Source: Pontibacillus sp. HMF3514
GTDB taxonomy: Bacteria; Bacillota; Bacilli; Bacillales; BH030062
Reading direction: 5' to 3'
NCBI RefSeq assembly: GCF_009858175.1
Contig: NZ_CP047393.1
Span: forward strand, 2,852,001-2,916,000
Length of the DNA stretch: 64,000 bases
Shown here: one piece after another, positions 36,159 to 47,083 of the stretch
Layout of the letters: every line of letters begins with the position of its first letter
Position numbering within the stretch: position 1 is the first letter of the stretch
Translations under genes and position numbers: made by a program
Notes under the pieces: model-generated
What the model saw: only the letters and a program-made list of their open reading frames with translations
Databases searched by the model: none
Told to the model about the DNA's origin: nothing

Positions 36159-37424
36159 TTAGCCCATATTTTTGATTAGTGCATCGCCGAACTCGGAGCA
36201 CTTCACTTCAGTAGCACCGTCCATCATACGAGCAAAGTCATATGTTACGGTCTTATTACCAATGGTTTTATCCATGGAATTTGTAATTAGATTAGCTGCT
36301 TCTCTCCAACCTAGGTGTTCTAACATTAGAACGCCAGAAAGGATTACAGAAGAAGGGTTTACTTTATCTTGACCAGCATATTTTGGAGCAGTACCGTGTG
36401 TAGCTTCAAAGATTGCATGGCCTGTTTCAAAGTTAATATTCGCACCTGGTGCAATTCCGATTCCGCCTACTTGAGCAGCAAGAGCATCAGAAATGTAGTC
36501 TCCGTTAAGATTCATAGTTGCAACAACATCAAACTCTTTTGGACGAGTTAAGATTTGCTGTAGGAAGATATCTGCAATCGCATCTTTAACAACAATTTTA
36601 CCTTCTGCTACTGCTTCATCTTCTGCTTTGTTTGCCGCTTCTTTACCTTCTTTTTCTACGATCTCATCGTACTGTCTCCATGTGAATACTTTGTCACCAT
36701 ATTCTTGCTCAGCTACATCGTAACCCCATGCTTTGAATGCACCCTCAGTGAACTTCATAATGTTACCTTTGTGTACAAGTGTAACATTCTTACGTCCTTC
36801 ATTTAGTGCATATTCAATAGCAGAACGCACAAGGCGTTTTGTTCCTTCTTCAGATACAGGCTTGATCCCGATTCCAGATGTTTCAGGGAAACGAATGTTA
36901 TGTACACCCATTTCGTCTTGTAAGAAGTTGATTACTTTTTTCACTTCTGGAGAACCTTCTTGCCATTCGATACCAGCATAGATATCCTCTGTGTTTTCAC
37001 GGAAGATTGCCATGTCTGTATCTTCTGGATGCTTAACTGGAGATGGAACGCCTTCAAACCAACGTACTGGACGTAGGCAAGTAAATAGATCAAGCTCTTG
37101 ACGAAGTGCTACGTTAAGAGAGCGAATTCCTCCACCAATTGGTGTTGTTAAAGGCCCTTTAATTGCAATCTTATAATCACGGATTGTTTCTAATGTAGCG
37201 TCAGGAAGCCACTCACCAGTTTTATCATATGCTTTTTGACCAGCATATACTTCTTTCCATTCAATACTCTTTGTGTCACCATAAGCTTTTTGTACAGCAG
37301 CTTCGATAACTTTACTTGCTGCAGCCCAAATATCTGGACCAATACCGTCACCCTCAATAAAAGGAATGATCGCATGATCAGGTACGTTCATATGTCCATT
37401 TTCTACAGTAATTTTTTCAGCCAT
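36159..37424 (-). CDS. icd: NADP isocitrate dehydrogenase
   Basis: 421-aa ICDH (B. subtilis Icd 423 aa), making 2-oxoglutarate. [13 protein letters not shown] near 20, the phosphorylation/substrate loop [18 protein letters not shown] near 104 and the metal-binding [17 protein letters not shown] near 300 are present. The start is ATG 37424, eight bases after TGGAGGGA. It sits 27 bases upstream of mdh. Confidence 0.97.
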   Translation of the reverse strand: MAEKITVENGHMNVPDHAIIPFIEGDGIGPDIWAAASKVIEAAVQKAYGDTKSIEWKEVYAGQKAYDKTGEWLPDATLETIRDYKIAIKGPLTTPIGGGIRSLNVALRQELDLFTCLRPVRWFEGVPSPVKHPEDTDMAIFRENTEDIYAGIEWQEGSPEVKKVINFLQDEMGVHNIRFPETSGIGIKPVSEEGTKRLVRSAIEYALNEGRKNVTLVHKGNIMKFTEGAFKAWGYDVAEQEYGDKVFTWRQYDEIVEKEGKEAANKAEDEAVAEGKIVVKDAIADIFLQQILTRPKEFDVVATMNLNGDYISDALAAQVGGIGIAPGANINFETGHAIFEATHGTAPKYAGQDKVNPSSVILSGVLMLEHLGWREAANLITNSMDKTIGNKTVTYDFARMMDGATEVKCSEFGDALIKNMG

Positions 37425-37552
37425 TGTAAATCCCTCCAAATGCATTTCATAAATAGGTCACTCTAAAAAAACAAAAAATGTTTTTTGAATGCCAACAAAA
37501 ATATCGTACATTCATTATCATACGATAAGTAAAAACGGAAAAGCAAAGAAAG

Positions 37553-37574
37553 GAATAACAATCATGTTATCCCA
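37553..37574 (-). terminator. weak hairpin between citZ and icd
   Basis: GGGATAAC/GTTATTCC with TTTCTTTG after it on the minus strand. It may attenuate readthrough from citZ into icd. Confidence 0.45.
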
Positions 37575-37599
37575 CGCTCTTCACTTGCTTCAAAAGAGT

Positions 37600-38715
37600 T
37601 TAGCGTTCTTCAATAGGTGTGTATTTTTGTCCTTTTGGTCCAACATAATCAGCACGTGGACGAATTAGACGATTGTTTTCATATTGTTCAAGTACGTGAG
37701 CTAACCAACCTGACACACGACTAACTGCGAATAGTGGTGTGAATAGATCATGGTCAATACCTAGACTGTGGTAAACAGAAGCAGAATAGAAGTCTACGTT
37801 TGCAGGAAGACCTTTATGCTCTTTAATGTAATCTTCAATTTTCACAGACATGTTATACCACTTAGAGTTGCCAGTGATCTTTGTTAGTTCACGAGACATT
37901 TCTCGTAGGTGCTTAGCACGTGGATCACCTTTTTCATATACACGGTGTCCCATACCCATGATTTTTTCTTTGTTTTCTAGCTTTTCTTTAATGTAATCAA
38001 TAGCACGGTCTTCTTCACCAATTTCAGATAACATCGCCATAACACGTTCATTTGCTCCACCATGTAATGGGCCTTTTAAAGCTCCAATTGCAGCAGTGAT
38101 ACCGCTGTAAATATCGGAAAGTGTTGCTACACAAACGCGTGCTGTGAATGTAGAAGCATTTAGTTCGTGGTCGGCGTGAAGTACGAGAGCTTTATTAATC
38201 GCTTCAACCTCAAGGTCTTTCGGCTCTTCACCATTAAGCATGTACAAGAAATTTGCTGCAAAGCTGAAATCTTCACGCGGAGATACAGGCTCTTGACCTT
38301 TGCGGATACGCCCAAAAGCTGTCACGATCGTTGACATTTTAGCTTGTAGACGCACAGCTTTACGCTTATTAGCCTCTTCTTCCATAACATCAGATTCTTC
38401 ATCATATAGGCCTAACATGGATACCGCTGTACGCAATGCTGCCATAGGGTGAACCGATTCCAGATTGTAAGATTTAAGATGATCAATTATCTCATCTGGA
38501 ATGGCCATGTTTAGAGCCAAATCCTTTTTAAATTCATTTAACTCATTAAGCGTTGGAAGCTTTTTATTCCAAAGAAGATAAATAACTTCTTCAAAACTTG
38601 AATTTTGAGCTAAATCATCAATGTCATAACCCACATAGGTTAATTGGTCATCGATAATGGAACTAATAGAAGATTCAGTTGCTACGATTCCTTCTAGTCC
38701 TCTTGTGACTGCCAT
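37600..38715 (-). CDS. citZ: citrate synthase
   Basis: 371-aa type II-like citrate synthase (B. subtilis CitZ 372 aa). Active-site His residues lie in LHADHELNAS (near 184) and MGHRVYEKGDPRAKHL (near 222), with the Asp in NVDFYSASVYHSLG near 312. The start at 38715 follows AAAGGAGAGGG. It has its own strong promoter at 38826-38854 and heads the TCA gene group. Confidence 0.97.
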   Translation of the reverse strand: MAVTRGLEGIVATESSISSIIDDQLTYVGYDIDDLAQNSSFEEVIYLLWNKKLPTLNELNEFKKDLALNMAIPDEIIDHLKSYNLESVHPMAALRTAVSMLGLYDEESDVMEEEANKRKAVRLQAKMSTIVTAFGRIRKGQEPVSPREDFSFAANFLYMLNGEEPKDLEVEAINKALVLHADHELNASTFTARVCVATLSDIYSGITAAIGALKGPLHGGANERVMAMLSEIGEEDRAIDYIKEKLENKEKIMGMGHRVYEKGDPRAKHLREMSRELTKITGNSKWYNMSVKIEDYIKEHKGLPANVDFYSASVYHSLGIDHDLFTPLFAVSRVSGWLAHVLEQYENNRLIRPRADYVGPKGQKYTPIEER

Positions 38716-38825
38716 AAATCCCTCTCCTTTAAAAATATAATTTCCCCATGTGCGTTTTCCGAAAACTACAAGAAAACGCTTAACTTTTTCATTAAAATTT
38801 TTTCGGGATGCAATCCCCACGTACA

Positions 38826-38854
38826 ATTATAAACAAATAACATATTTTTGTGAA
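38826..38854 (-). promoter_or_regulatory. citZ promoter
   Basis: -35 TTCACA (38849-38854) and -10 TATAAT (38826-38831) with a 17-base spacer. It fills part of the 315-base citZ/ytvI divergent gap. A poor catabolite-response-like sequence (GTTAAGCGTTTTC) lies downstream near 38771-38783. Confidence 0.72.
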
Positions 38855-38875
38855 TTGAAACCGTTTAATTATCAT

Positions 38876-38914
38876 AATATTTTGTTGAAATTCGATTCAT
38901 TTCAACAAAATATT
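38876..38914. promoter_or_regulatory. perfect 16-bp dyad upstream of citZ
   Basis: AATATTTTGTTGAAAT at 38876-38891 is repeated exactly inverted at 38899-38914 around a seven-base centre. It lies 22 bases upstream of the citZ -35 in a divergent intergenic region, so it is not a gene-end terminator. It may be an operator; no regulator is identified. Confidence 0.6.
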
Positions 38915-39030
38915 ACATTGTCCCAGTTAGATGTAACTTAAACATGAAATAGCTTATTAAGTGATAGATAGACATTCTTAATCATATATTTGCATAAGAA
39001 GATACCTATGAGAGGAGGTTGATTTATGCA

Positions 39031-40158
39031 ATGGACATGCATCATTTTTGGATAAATCTTTGGCGTGTAGCACGCTTTTTATTAGTTGCTTTCATTATTA
39101 TCACCGGATGCATTACTGTTTATTACACTGCGCAATATACGTATCCTTTTATAATTGCAATTGGGATAGCATTTTTAATGAATCCACTTGTGAATTTATT
39201 GGAGAATAAAGCAAAGGTACCTCGCCCATTATCAGTATTTCTTACGATATTACTTATATTAGCTGCCATTATAGGTGTTATCGTTCTCCTCGTCGTTGAG
39301 CTAATTGATGGTTTCAATAATTTAGCCAATATCATACCTAGTCATTTTAAAGACTTAGTGAGTTATGTACAAGGTGTCATAACTGCACAGGTCATTCCTT
39401 TTTATCAAAGATTAACTACAATAATTAATACTTTAGATCCCACACAACAAGAGAAAGTTTTAGAACAAATTCAAACGATCGGAACTAAAGTTGCTGAAAG
39501 CGGTGCGACATGGTTAAAACTGTTGTTAAATAGCATCCCTAGTCAATTAGGTAAACTACCAAATCTAGCTACTATTATCATCTTCTCTTTATTAGGGACA
39601 TTTTTCATTAGTAAGGACTGGTATAAATTAAAGGAGAAAATTCTTCAGTTTGCTCCTGAACCATTAACCGTATCAAGTGGTAATGTCTTAAAGGGATTAC
39701 AGAAAGCCTTATTTGGATTCATGAAAGCACAATTCACTCTTATATCTATTACAGCATTTATAGTATTAGCTGGATTATTAATTTTAAGAGTTGACTATGC
39801 GGTGACCATTGCGATGATCACTGGTGCTGTTGATTTGCTACCTTATTTAGGGACAGGGTTTATCTTTATTCCATGGATCATTTATATGTTTTTTACTGGT
39901 AATTACTTCATGACAATAGGTCTTTCCATTTTGTATATTATAGTGATTGTGCAAAGACAAATGATGGAGCCTAAAGTGTTATCAACGAACATCGGCCTTG
40001 ATCCTTTAGCCACACTTGTAGCTTTATTTGTAGGGTTTAAGATGTTTAGTTTCTTGGGGCTTATTATTGGACCTGTTACATTGGTTATTCTAAATACACT
40101 CTATCGATCAGGAGTATTTCATGATACTTGGAGATATATTTTGGGACGGTCACAATAA
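39031..40158 (+). CDS. ytvI: sporulation membrane protein YtvI (AI-2E transporter family)
   Basis: 375-aa PerM/AI-2E-family membrane protein, B. subtilis YtvI by position. About eight hydrophobic segments, two near the N-terminus (14-60), a soluble amphipathic stretch (about 95-150), and a cluster from 160 to the end. GLDPLATLVALFVGFKMFSFLGLIIGP is the C-terminal signature. The start is uncertain: ATG 39031 is 12 bases from AGAGGAGG, while an out-of-frame ATG at 39026 with better spacing stops after nine codons. Confidence 0.88.
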   Translation: MDMHHFWINLWRVARFLLVAFIIITGCITVYYTAQYTYPFIIAIGIAFLMNPLVNLLENKAKVPRPLSVFLTILLILAAIIGVIVLLVVELIDGFNNLANIIPSHFKDLVSYVQGVITAQVIPFYQRLTTIINTLDPTQQEKVLEQIQTIGTKVAESGATWLKLLLNSIPSQLGKLPNLATIIIFSLLGTFFISKDWYKLKEKILQFAPEPLTVSSGNVLKGLQKALFGFMKAQFTLISITAFIVLAGLLILRVDYAVTIAMITGAVDLLPYLGTGFIFIPWIIYMFFTGNYFMTIGLSILYIIVIVQRQMMEPKVLSTNIGLDPLATLVALFVGFKMFSFLGLIIGPVTLVILNTLYRSGVFHDTWRYILGRSQ

Positions 40159-40164
40159 AAACTG

Positions 40165-40210
40165 TAAAAAAAGCTAACTCCATTAAAATCATGGAGTCAG
40201 CTTTTTTCTT
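40165..40210. terminator. bidirectional terminator between ytvI and fxsA
   Basis: AAAAAAGCTAACTCCAT/ATGGAGTCAGCTTTTTT with T-runs in both directions. Confidence 0.88.
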
Positions 40211-40608
40211 TATCGTCTAAATACCGTAATGGTTCCGTTTTCCATCATTTTTCTTACGGTACGTTTTAATACAGACTTTATTGGTGCTCGTGTAGTTGGA
40301 AATAGCAGTGTAAATCCGATCGCATCAGTAATAAAACCAGGAGTTAATAGTACAACAGCTCCGATTAATATGCAGATACCATCAAATATTTCGTCATGAG
40401 GAATCATCCCTCTATATACCGCTTCACGTGCGTTGTTTAGTGTTTCCATCCCTTGTTGTTTGGCTAGGTATGCTCCTAGAATCCCGGTAGATATGATCAG
40501 GAGAATGACCCACCATGGACCGATTAAATTACCTGCCCAAACAAGTACACCTATTTCTAAAGCTGGAACAACTAATATAAATAACAATAACCAGCGAAAC
40601 AAGACCAT
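40210..40608 (-). CDS. fxsA: FxsA family membrane protein
   Basis: 132-aa FxsA/YtzA cytoplasmic membrane protein. Hydrophobic segments at about 5-25, 27-45 and 75-100; the AKQQGMETLNNAREAVYRGMIPHDEIFDGICILIGAVVLLTPGF-type core is diagnostic. FxsA was named for affecting F-plasmid exclusion of phage T7; the role in Bacillus is unknown. It lies upstream of SE3 and next to pyk, as in B. subtilis. Confidence 0.93.
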   Translation of the reverse strand: MVLFRWLLLFILVVPALEIGVLVWAGNLIGPWWVILLIISTGILGAYLAKQQGMETLNNAREAVYRGMIPHDEIFDGICILIGAVVLLTPGFITDAIGFTLLFPTTRAPIKSVLKRTVRKMMENGTITVFRR

Positions 40609-40688
40609 CTTCCTTTCAGAGAAAATCTTTTCACCTATTATAACATGTCAGACATGCCTCGTGTTCTATTGGAATTATTGTCTTCCAC

Positions 40689-41285
40689 TTATTCCAGGAA
40701 AGCCCCCTTATCTTGAAGACTTGGTTTCGAGATAAGGTGAGTATGGTTCCGTTGCTTTAATGGAGTGCGGCGGGCTGGGAAACGGGCTGCTTTCCCCGGA
40801 CGAACGATCGAGCCTCCTCATCCGCTACGCTTCTTGCGGGGTCTCGCTCGCCCGTTTTTCCGGAGGAGTCAGCCCGTTTCCCAGCCCACCTTAGCCGTAA
40901 TGAGATTAACGGAACCGCAGCGTAATAAGTGTTTCTGTTTGGTATTTGTTAGTTGCACCTTAACAAGATAAAAGAGGGTTAGAGTCCTGAGATAAAGCGT
41001 TTTTATGGCATTTCTGATCTACATATAATACTTTTGATGCGCTATGGAAGATCAACTAATTAGAGCTGGGGTCGTTAACCTACATTCCAATGGGGGGAAG
41101 GAAACGGCAAACTCCCGCGGTAGAAAGGGCGGCCGAGACCCCGCAAGGAGCGTAGCGGATGAGGAGGCTTGGACGGTCTTCCGCAGGAGTATTGCCGTTT
41201 CAATGACCCCCACGCCTCACAAACGCAACGAACCCACCCTCTCACTCAGATGCTTATTCCAGATAACTGCCATATAACTGAATAA
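40689..41285. repeat. modular palindromic element SE3 (L-B'-spacer-A'-R)
   Basis: 597 bases between fxsA and pyk; it fills most of that gap. It has the same left end (TTATTCCA...AAGCCCCCTTATC) and right end (TTATTCCA...ATAACTG) as SE1 and SE2, but the inside is reversed. Palindrome B is inverted at 40745-40918, and palindrome A is inverted at 41070-41234 (ends GGTCGTT/AACGAACC, inner AAACGGCAA/TTGCCGTTT). The spacer at 40919-41069 lacks the 24-bp units and instead matches the SE4 spacer. Confidence 0.86.
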
Positions 41286-41289
41286 ACCA

Positions 41290-41328
41290 TAAAAAAACGC
41301 ATGTGATATGTTTAATCACATGCGTTTA
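41290..41328 (-). terminator. pyk-pfkA operon terminator
   Basis: AACGCATGTGAT/ATCACATGCGTT stem with seven Ts on the minus strand, 25 bases after the pyk stop. Confidence 0.9.
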
Positions 41329-41352
41329 TCAACTAAATTATCCTATTTGAAC

Positions 41353-43113
41353 TTAAAGTACGCTTGCGTGACCTTCGTAAATGTCGCCGCGTGAAGAGTC
41401 GATTGTAATATCGTCTCCGTCTTTAATAAGTTGTGTTGCTTTTGGAACTCCAACAATTACAGGGATTCCAAGGCTAAGACCTACAACAGCTGCGTGTGAA
41501 GTTAATCCGCCTTCTTCTGTAATGATTCCGCCTGCTTTTTCGATCGCTGGCATCATGTCTTTTTCAGTACCAATGGTTACAAGGATATCTCCTTCTTGAA
41601 GCTTGCTTGTAGCTTCTTCACCATCTTTAGCAATAACAGCATTACCATATGCATGTTTACGACCTACACCTTGACCTTTAGCAAGAACGTCACCTACAAC
41701 ATGAACTTTCATGATATTTGTAGTACCACTTTCACCAACAGGAACACCTGCAGTGATGATAACACGATCTCCACGTTTGAATACGCCTGTTTCTAGTCCA
41801 CGATCAATCGCTACAGTTAACATATCATCAGTGGATTCAGAGCGTTCACCAAGAACAGCCTCAACGCCCCATACTAGAGCTAGTCTACGCTGAACACCTT
41901 CGTCAGATGTGACAGCTACAATAGGAGCTTTTGGACGATATTTTGAAATCATACGAGCAGTATGGCCGCTTTCTGTAGGTGTGACAATTGCTGGAACACT
42001 TAAGTTCATAGCAGTGTGTGTTACAGATTGGCTAATCGCATCTGTAATCGTCATGTCACTTGTACGAGAACGATTGCTTAAGATCACCTGGTGATCAAGC
42101 GCAGATTCAGCACGTAGAGCAATGTTAAACATCGTTTGTACCGCTTCTACTGGGTATTGTCCAGCAGCTGTTTCTCCACTAAGCATAATCGCATCTGTTC
42201 CATCAAAAATTGCGTTAGCTACGTCACTTGCTTCAGCGCGAGTTGGACGTGGGTTACGCTGCATGGAATCAAGCATCTGTGTTGCTGTGATTACTGGCTT
42301 ACCTGCAGTATTACACTGGCGAATTAGTTCCTTCTGAACAAGAGGTACTTCTTCGGCAGGAATTTCTACACCAAGGTCACCACGTGCAACCATTAAGCCA
42401 TCACTTACTTCTAGAATTTCTCTGATGTTGTCAACGCCCTCTTGGTTTTCAATCTTAGGGATAATTTGAATATGCGTTGCATTATATTTTTCTAACAGTT
42501 CACGAATTTCAAGAACATCAGATGCACGACGAACAAAAGATGCTGCGATGAAATCTACACCTTGTTCAATTCCAAAAACAATGTCATTTGCATCTTTATC
42601 TGTAATACCAGGAAGGTTTACGCTTACGTTTGGAACGTTTACACCTTTTTTGTTCTTTAAAGGTCCTGAATTAAGAACACGTGTCTTAATTTCGTTCTGT
42701 TCTTTAAGAACTTCAAGAACCTCTAGTTCAACTAGACCATCATCTAAAAGAATTTTTCCGCCCACGTGAACGTCATTGATTAGACCTGGATACGTTACAG
42801 AGAATCGCTCTGCATCTCCATCAATCTCATCCATAGACACATAAGAAATAGATCCTTTTTCAAGGTAAACTTCGCCTTCTTTTAGTGTACCCGTACGGAT
42901 TTCTGGTCCTTTCGTATCAAGTAAGATACCTACTGTTTCACCTACTTGACGAGATGCTTCACGAATATTTTCAATTCGCTGTCCATGCTCCTCATAGTCT
43001 CCGTGTGAAAAGTTTAAACGAGCCACATTCATTCCTGATTCGATCAATTGAGTTAATTGCTCAACTGACTCAGATGCTGGGCCAATAGTACAAACAATCT
43101 TTGTCTTTTTCAT
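41353..43113 (-). CDS. pyk: pyruvate kinase with C-terminal PEP-utilizer-like domain
   Basis: 586-aa pyruvate kinase. The TIM-barrel core has [20 protein letters not shown] and the [12 protein letters not shown] catalytic segment near 240. The extra C-terminal domain of about 110 residues contains [11 protein letters not shown], as in other Bacillus/Geobacillus enzymes. There the Thr/His region mimics a PEP-enzyme swivel domain. GAGGAGG lies before the ATG. It lies 71 bases downstream of pfkA. Confidence 0.98.
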   Translation of the reverse strand: MKKTKIVCTIGPASESVEQLTQLIESGMNVARLNFSHGDYEEHGQRIENIREASRQVGETVGILLDTKGPEIRTGTLKEGEVYLEKGSISYVSMDEIDGDAERFSVTYPGLINDVHVGGKILLDDGLVELEVLEVLKEQNEIKTRVLNSGPLKNKKGVNVPNVSVNLPGITDKDANDIVFGIEQGVDFIAASFVRRASDVLEIRELLEKYNATHIQIIPKIENQEGVDNIREILEVSDGLMVARGDLGVEIPAEEVPLVQKELIRQCNTAGKPVITATQMLDSMQRNPRPTRAEASDVANAIFDGTDAIMLSGETAAGQYPVEAVQTMFNIALRAESALDHQVILSNRSRTSDMTITDAISQSVTHTAMNLSVPAIVTPTESGHTARMISKYRPKAPIVAVTSDEGVQRRLALVWGVEAVLGERSESTDDMLTVAIDRGLETGVFKRGDRVIITAGVPVGESGTTNIMKVHVVGDVLAKGQGVGRKHAYGNAVIAKDGEEATSKLQEGDILVTIGTEKDMMPAIEKAGGIITEEGGLTSHAAVVGLSLGIPVIVGVPKATQLIKDGDDITIDSSRGDIYEGHASVL

Positions 43114-43184
43114 GATTAAGATCCTCCTCTTTATTTTCTTTAACCAGTTCGAACTGAAATCGTTCCCACAGTCCTGAGGATACG

Positions 43185-44147
<963 letters not shown>

Positions 44148-44208
44148 TTATCACCTCAATTGTCTTTAAATAACAATTTATTAAACAGGCCGATATTGTC
44201 CTCATTCC

Positions 44209-44237
44209 AAGATACTGCTAATCAGCCTTTTTGACAA
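44209..44237 (-). promoter_or_regulatory. pfkA-pyk promoter
   Basis: -35 TTGTCA (44232-44237) and -10 TATCTT (44209-44214) with a 17-base spacer. It lies within the 351-base gap to accA. Confidence 0.65.
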
Positions 44238-44365
44238 GAATAAATCGTTTTTCCCCAAAAGTTCCAAATTCAATAATGTTCTGAAAATAAGCTTATCCAT
44301 CATAAGGCTTATCTCTTAACGATAATACAATACAAGAAAACGTCGTTATAGACAAACTATTAGAA

Positions 44366-44397
44366 AAACACGGTTATCGCCAAAAATGGCTAAACCG
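44366..44397 (-). terminator. second hairpin downstream of accA
   Basis: CGGTT-GCCA/TGGC-AACCG followed on the minus strand by GTTTTTC. It may be a backup terminator protecting the pfkA promoter from accDA readthrough. An imperfect AAGCTTAT/ATAAGGCTT dyad lies at 44289-44310; nothing else is seen in this gap. Confidence 0.4.
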
Positions 44398-44449
44398 ATG
44401 TCTTTTCTTATACTTTAATCCTTTACAATAGTTAAACTTTCTTAAAGTG

Positions 44450-44490
44450 TAAAAAAGAAAAGAGGCGTGCAACCTATTGATTGCACGACC
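44450..44490 (-). terminator. accA terminator
   Basis: CGTGCAA/TTGCACG stem followed by CCTCTTTTCTTTTTT on the minus strand, a few bases after accA. Confidence 0.8.
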
Positions 44491-44495
44491 TACAG

Positions 44496-45458
44496 CTACT
44501 CTTCTGTTGTTGAGTAGGAACCAATCTTTTTATATTTTTCCCATCTTTCTTCAAGCAATTCCTCTTGAGTCAACTGTTTTAATTCTTTTAAGCTTTGTTC
44601 TAATACGTGATCAATATTTTGTGCTTGAGTACGAACATCACGATGTGCTCCACCCTTTACTTCAGGAATGATTTCATCAATAACATTCAGTTGTTTTAAA
44701 TCATACGAGGTTATCATCATAGATTCAGCAGCTTGTTGAGCTCTTCCAGAATCTTTCCATAATAACGCAGCTGCACCTTCAGGAGAAATTACAGAATACG
44801 TAGAGTTTTCAAGCATGTGGATGCGATCGCCTACTCCTAAACCAAGGGCTCCTCCACTTCCACCTTCTCCAATGACAACACAAATCACAGGTACTTTAAG
44901 TCCAGCCATTTCCATTAGATTTCGTGCAATCGCTTCACTCTGCCCACGTTCCTCTGCTGCTTTACCTGGGTAAGCCCCTTTTGTATCAATAAAACATACA
45001 ATTGGACGCTTAAATTTCTCAGCCTGTTTCATATGGCGTAAGGCTTTTCGATATCCTTCTGGATGAGGCATACCAAAATTACGGCGAATGTTTTCTTTTG
45101 TATCTTTACCGCGCTGATGACCTATCACCGTAACGGGTTGATCTTTATACTTTGCAACACCAGCCACGATCGCTTCATCATCACCATAACGACGATCTCC
45201 ATGAAATTCAAGAAAACCGGTAAATAGCTCATTAATATAATCAAGCGTTGTTGGCCGCTCAGCATGACGAGCCATTTGAACACGATCCCATGGCTTCATA
45301 TTCCCATAAACATCAGCTTCAAGCTTCACTAAGCGCTCTTCAAGGGTTTGAATCTCTTCGGAAAGATCCACGTCACTTTCGCTCGTAAACTCTTTTAGTT
45401 CAGCGATTTTTTCACGCAGCTCCATAACAGGTTTTTCGAACTCTAATACTTGCTTCAT
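44496..45458 (-). CDS. accA: acetyl-CoA carboxylase carboxyltransferase subunit alpha
   Basis: 320-aa alpha subunit, transferring the carboxyl group from biotin to acetyl-CoA with AccD to make malonyl-CoA. The N-terminal helical region (1-90) is followed by the crotonase-like fold with [26 protein letters not shown] and [22 protein letters not shown]. It overlaps accD by four bases (ATGA), so translation is coupled. Confidence 0.98.
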   Translation of the reverse strand: MKQVLEFEKPVMELREKIAELKEFTSESDVDLSEEIQTLEERLVKLEADVYGNMKPWDRVQMARHAERPTTLDYINELFTGFLEFHGDRRYGDDEAIVAGVAKYKDQPVTVIGHQRGKDTKENIRRNFGMPHPEGYRKALRHMKQAEKFKRPIVCFIDTKGAYPGKAAEERGQSEAIARNLMEMAGLKVPVICVVIGEGGSGGALGLGVGDRIHMLENSTYSVISPEGAAALLWKDSGRAQQAAESMMITSYDLKQLNVIDEIIPEVKGGAHRDVRTQAQNIDHVLEQSLKELKQLTQEELLEERWEKYKKIGSYSTTEE

Positions 45459-46315
45459 GACGATTGCTCCCCTCCCTGGTGAATATCTAATAGGGTGGAT
45501 AATACCTCTTTCATATCTTGACGGTGTACAACACGATCCAACTGACCGTGTTTTAGTAAAAATTCAGCCGTTTGGAAGTCTTCTGGAAGCTCTTCACGGA
45601 TCGTTTGCTCAATGATACGTCTTCCTGCAAAACCAATTAAGGCACCAGGTTCTGCAAAGTTGTAATCTCCAATTGAAGCAAAACTTGCAGATACACCACC
45701 TGTAGTAGGGTGAGTCATGAAAGAGATCATCAACCCTCCTGATTCATTGAATCGCTGAATTGCAACGGACGTCTTAGACATTTGCATTAAGCTTAAGACC
45801 CCTTCTTGCATTCGGGCTCCACCACTAGCTGTAAAAATTATAAAAGGAATTTGAAGCTCTCGTGCTCGTTCTACAGCACGCGCAATCTTTTCTCCCACAA
45901 CAGAACCCATACTCCCCATACGGAAGCGTGAATCCATAACAGCACAAGCCGTCTCTACACCATCGATAGAGCCTTTACCTGTTACTACAGCTTCATTTAA
46001 ACCCGTTTTTTCACGATCTTTTTCGAGCTTTTCTAAGTATTCAGGAAATCCTAATGGGTTTTCTGAAACAATTTCACGATCCCACTCTTCAAATGTGTTT
46101 TCATCAAACAGGTAATCAATGCGCTCATAAGCATTTAATTGTTCATGAAAACCACAATTTGGACAAACATTTAAATTCTTCTTTAACTCTTTTCGATAGA
46201 AGATTTTATGGCAATTGGGACATTTTTTCATCAAACCTTCAGGAACATCTTGTTTCGCTTTTTCACGAGGGATCGATGCATATTTTTTCTTCTTGCTAAA
46301 AAAGTCTTTAAGCAA
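45455..46315 (-). CDS. accD: acetyl-CoA carboxylase carboxyltransferase subunit beta
   Basis: 286-aa beta subunit. The N-terminal zinc ribbon is CPNCHKIF...CPNCGFHE (32-58). The crotonase-like carboxyltransferase domain has [19 protein letters not shown] and [12 protein letters not shown]. The start codon is TTG at 46315, seven bases after GGAGG. It precedes accA in the usual accDA pair, with a GntR regulator and malic enzyme upstream. Confidence 0.97.
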   Translation of the reverse strand: MLKDFFSKKKKYASIPREKAKQDVPEGLMKKCPNCHKIFYRKELKKNLNVCPNCGFHEQLNAYERIDYLFDENTFEEWDREIVSENPLGFPEYLEKLEKDREKTGLNEAVVTGKGSIDGVETACAVMDSRFRMGSMGSVVGEKIARAVERARELQIPFIIFTASGGARMQEGVLSLMQMSKTSVAIQRFNESGGLMISFMTHPTTGGVSASFASIGDYNFAEPGALIGFAGRRIIEQTIREELPEDFQTAEFLLKHGQLDRVVHRQDMKEVLSTLLDIHQGGEQSS

Positions 46316-46405
46316 GGTGATTCCTCCTTTGGGACATTAACAGCTTGTCTATTACCTATCTCATTACTCTATCTAAAAACAAATAAAAGTGTTGTAGAAA
46401 TATGT

Positions 46406-47041
46406 CTAGGATATTTCGACATTTTCTTCATCGTAGAACTGAGAACTTAATTTCTCAATCTTTTGCTCGTTCTTTTCTTTTAAGGCTTCTATATAGGATT
46501 TATAAAGTTCAATATTATATACAGGTTTATGGAATGTACGAGAAAACTCTTCCATAAGCCTCCAGATCTTTTGGAGAAGCTGGTTTTCCCCAGCTTCAAA
46601 AAGAACGGTGAAGAACTCATAATGAAACGTTTCAGAGCCCTTTTCAAAGAATTGAATCATCTTCTTTAATTCTTTAAAATCCTTTTCTTCTAATTGCTCC
46701 ATCGCTATTTTAGCAGCCTCTTTTTCGATTATCTGCTTTGTTGCTTTCAAGTTTTCCTTTGTTTTTGACTCCTGCAAAATAAAGGCTGATAGAATCTCTA
46801 CCATATGATAAGGGCGATATGAACTGAGAAATGTCCCTTCGCCTCGTCTCGTTTCAATTAAACCTAATAATTCCATTGCCCTTAGAGCTTCCCGAACAGA
46901 AGAGCGACCTGCATTAAGCTGCTCAGCCAATTCCCTCTCTGAAGGAAGCTTATCGCCTGGTGAAAGGCCCTCAAACTCAATGTAACGACGTATCTCTTTC
47001 AATACCTCTTCATACACTTTAGATTTCGATGGCATTGTCAC
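46406..47041 (-). CDS. FadR-subfamily GntR transcriptional regulator
   Basis: 211-aa regulator. The N-terminal winged helix (VYEEVLKEIRRYIEFEGLSPGDKLPSERELAEQL, then GRSSVREALRAMELLGLIETRRGEGTFLS) is classic GntR. The remaining 130 residues form a short all-helical ligand domain of FadR/FCD type. The start is GTG 47041 with AAGGAG 12 bases upstream, or ATG 47035. It lies between malic enzyme and accD, and a FadR-like operator precedes the malic enzyme gene. Fatty-acid or acyl-CoA sensing is inference; the effector is unknown. Confidence 0.85.
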   Translation of the reverse strand: MTMPSKSKVYEEVLKEIRRYIEFEGLSPGDKLPSERELAEQLNAGRSSVREALRAMELLGLIETRRGEGTFLSSYRPYHMVEILSAFILQESKTKENLKATKQIIEKEAAKIAMEQLEEKDFKELKKMIQFFEKGSETFHYEFFTVLFEAGENQLLQKIWRLMEEFSRTFHKPVYNIELYKSYIEALKEKNEQKIEKLSSQFYDEENVEIS

Positions 47042-47083
47042 TGATCAGGATCACTCCTTCGATAAATAGTAGTGGTCCTTCTT

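Noticed and set aside
38768-38785. cre site for CcpA downstream of the citZ promoter
   Set aside because: GTTAAGCGTTTTC keeps the core but has about three mismatches to the consensus, too weak to list as a site.
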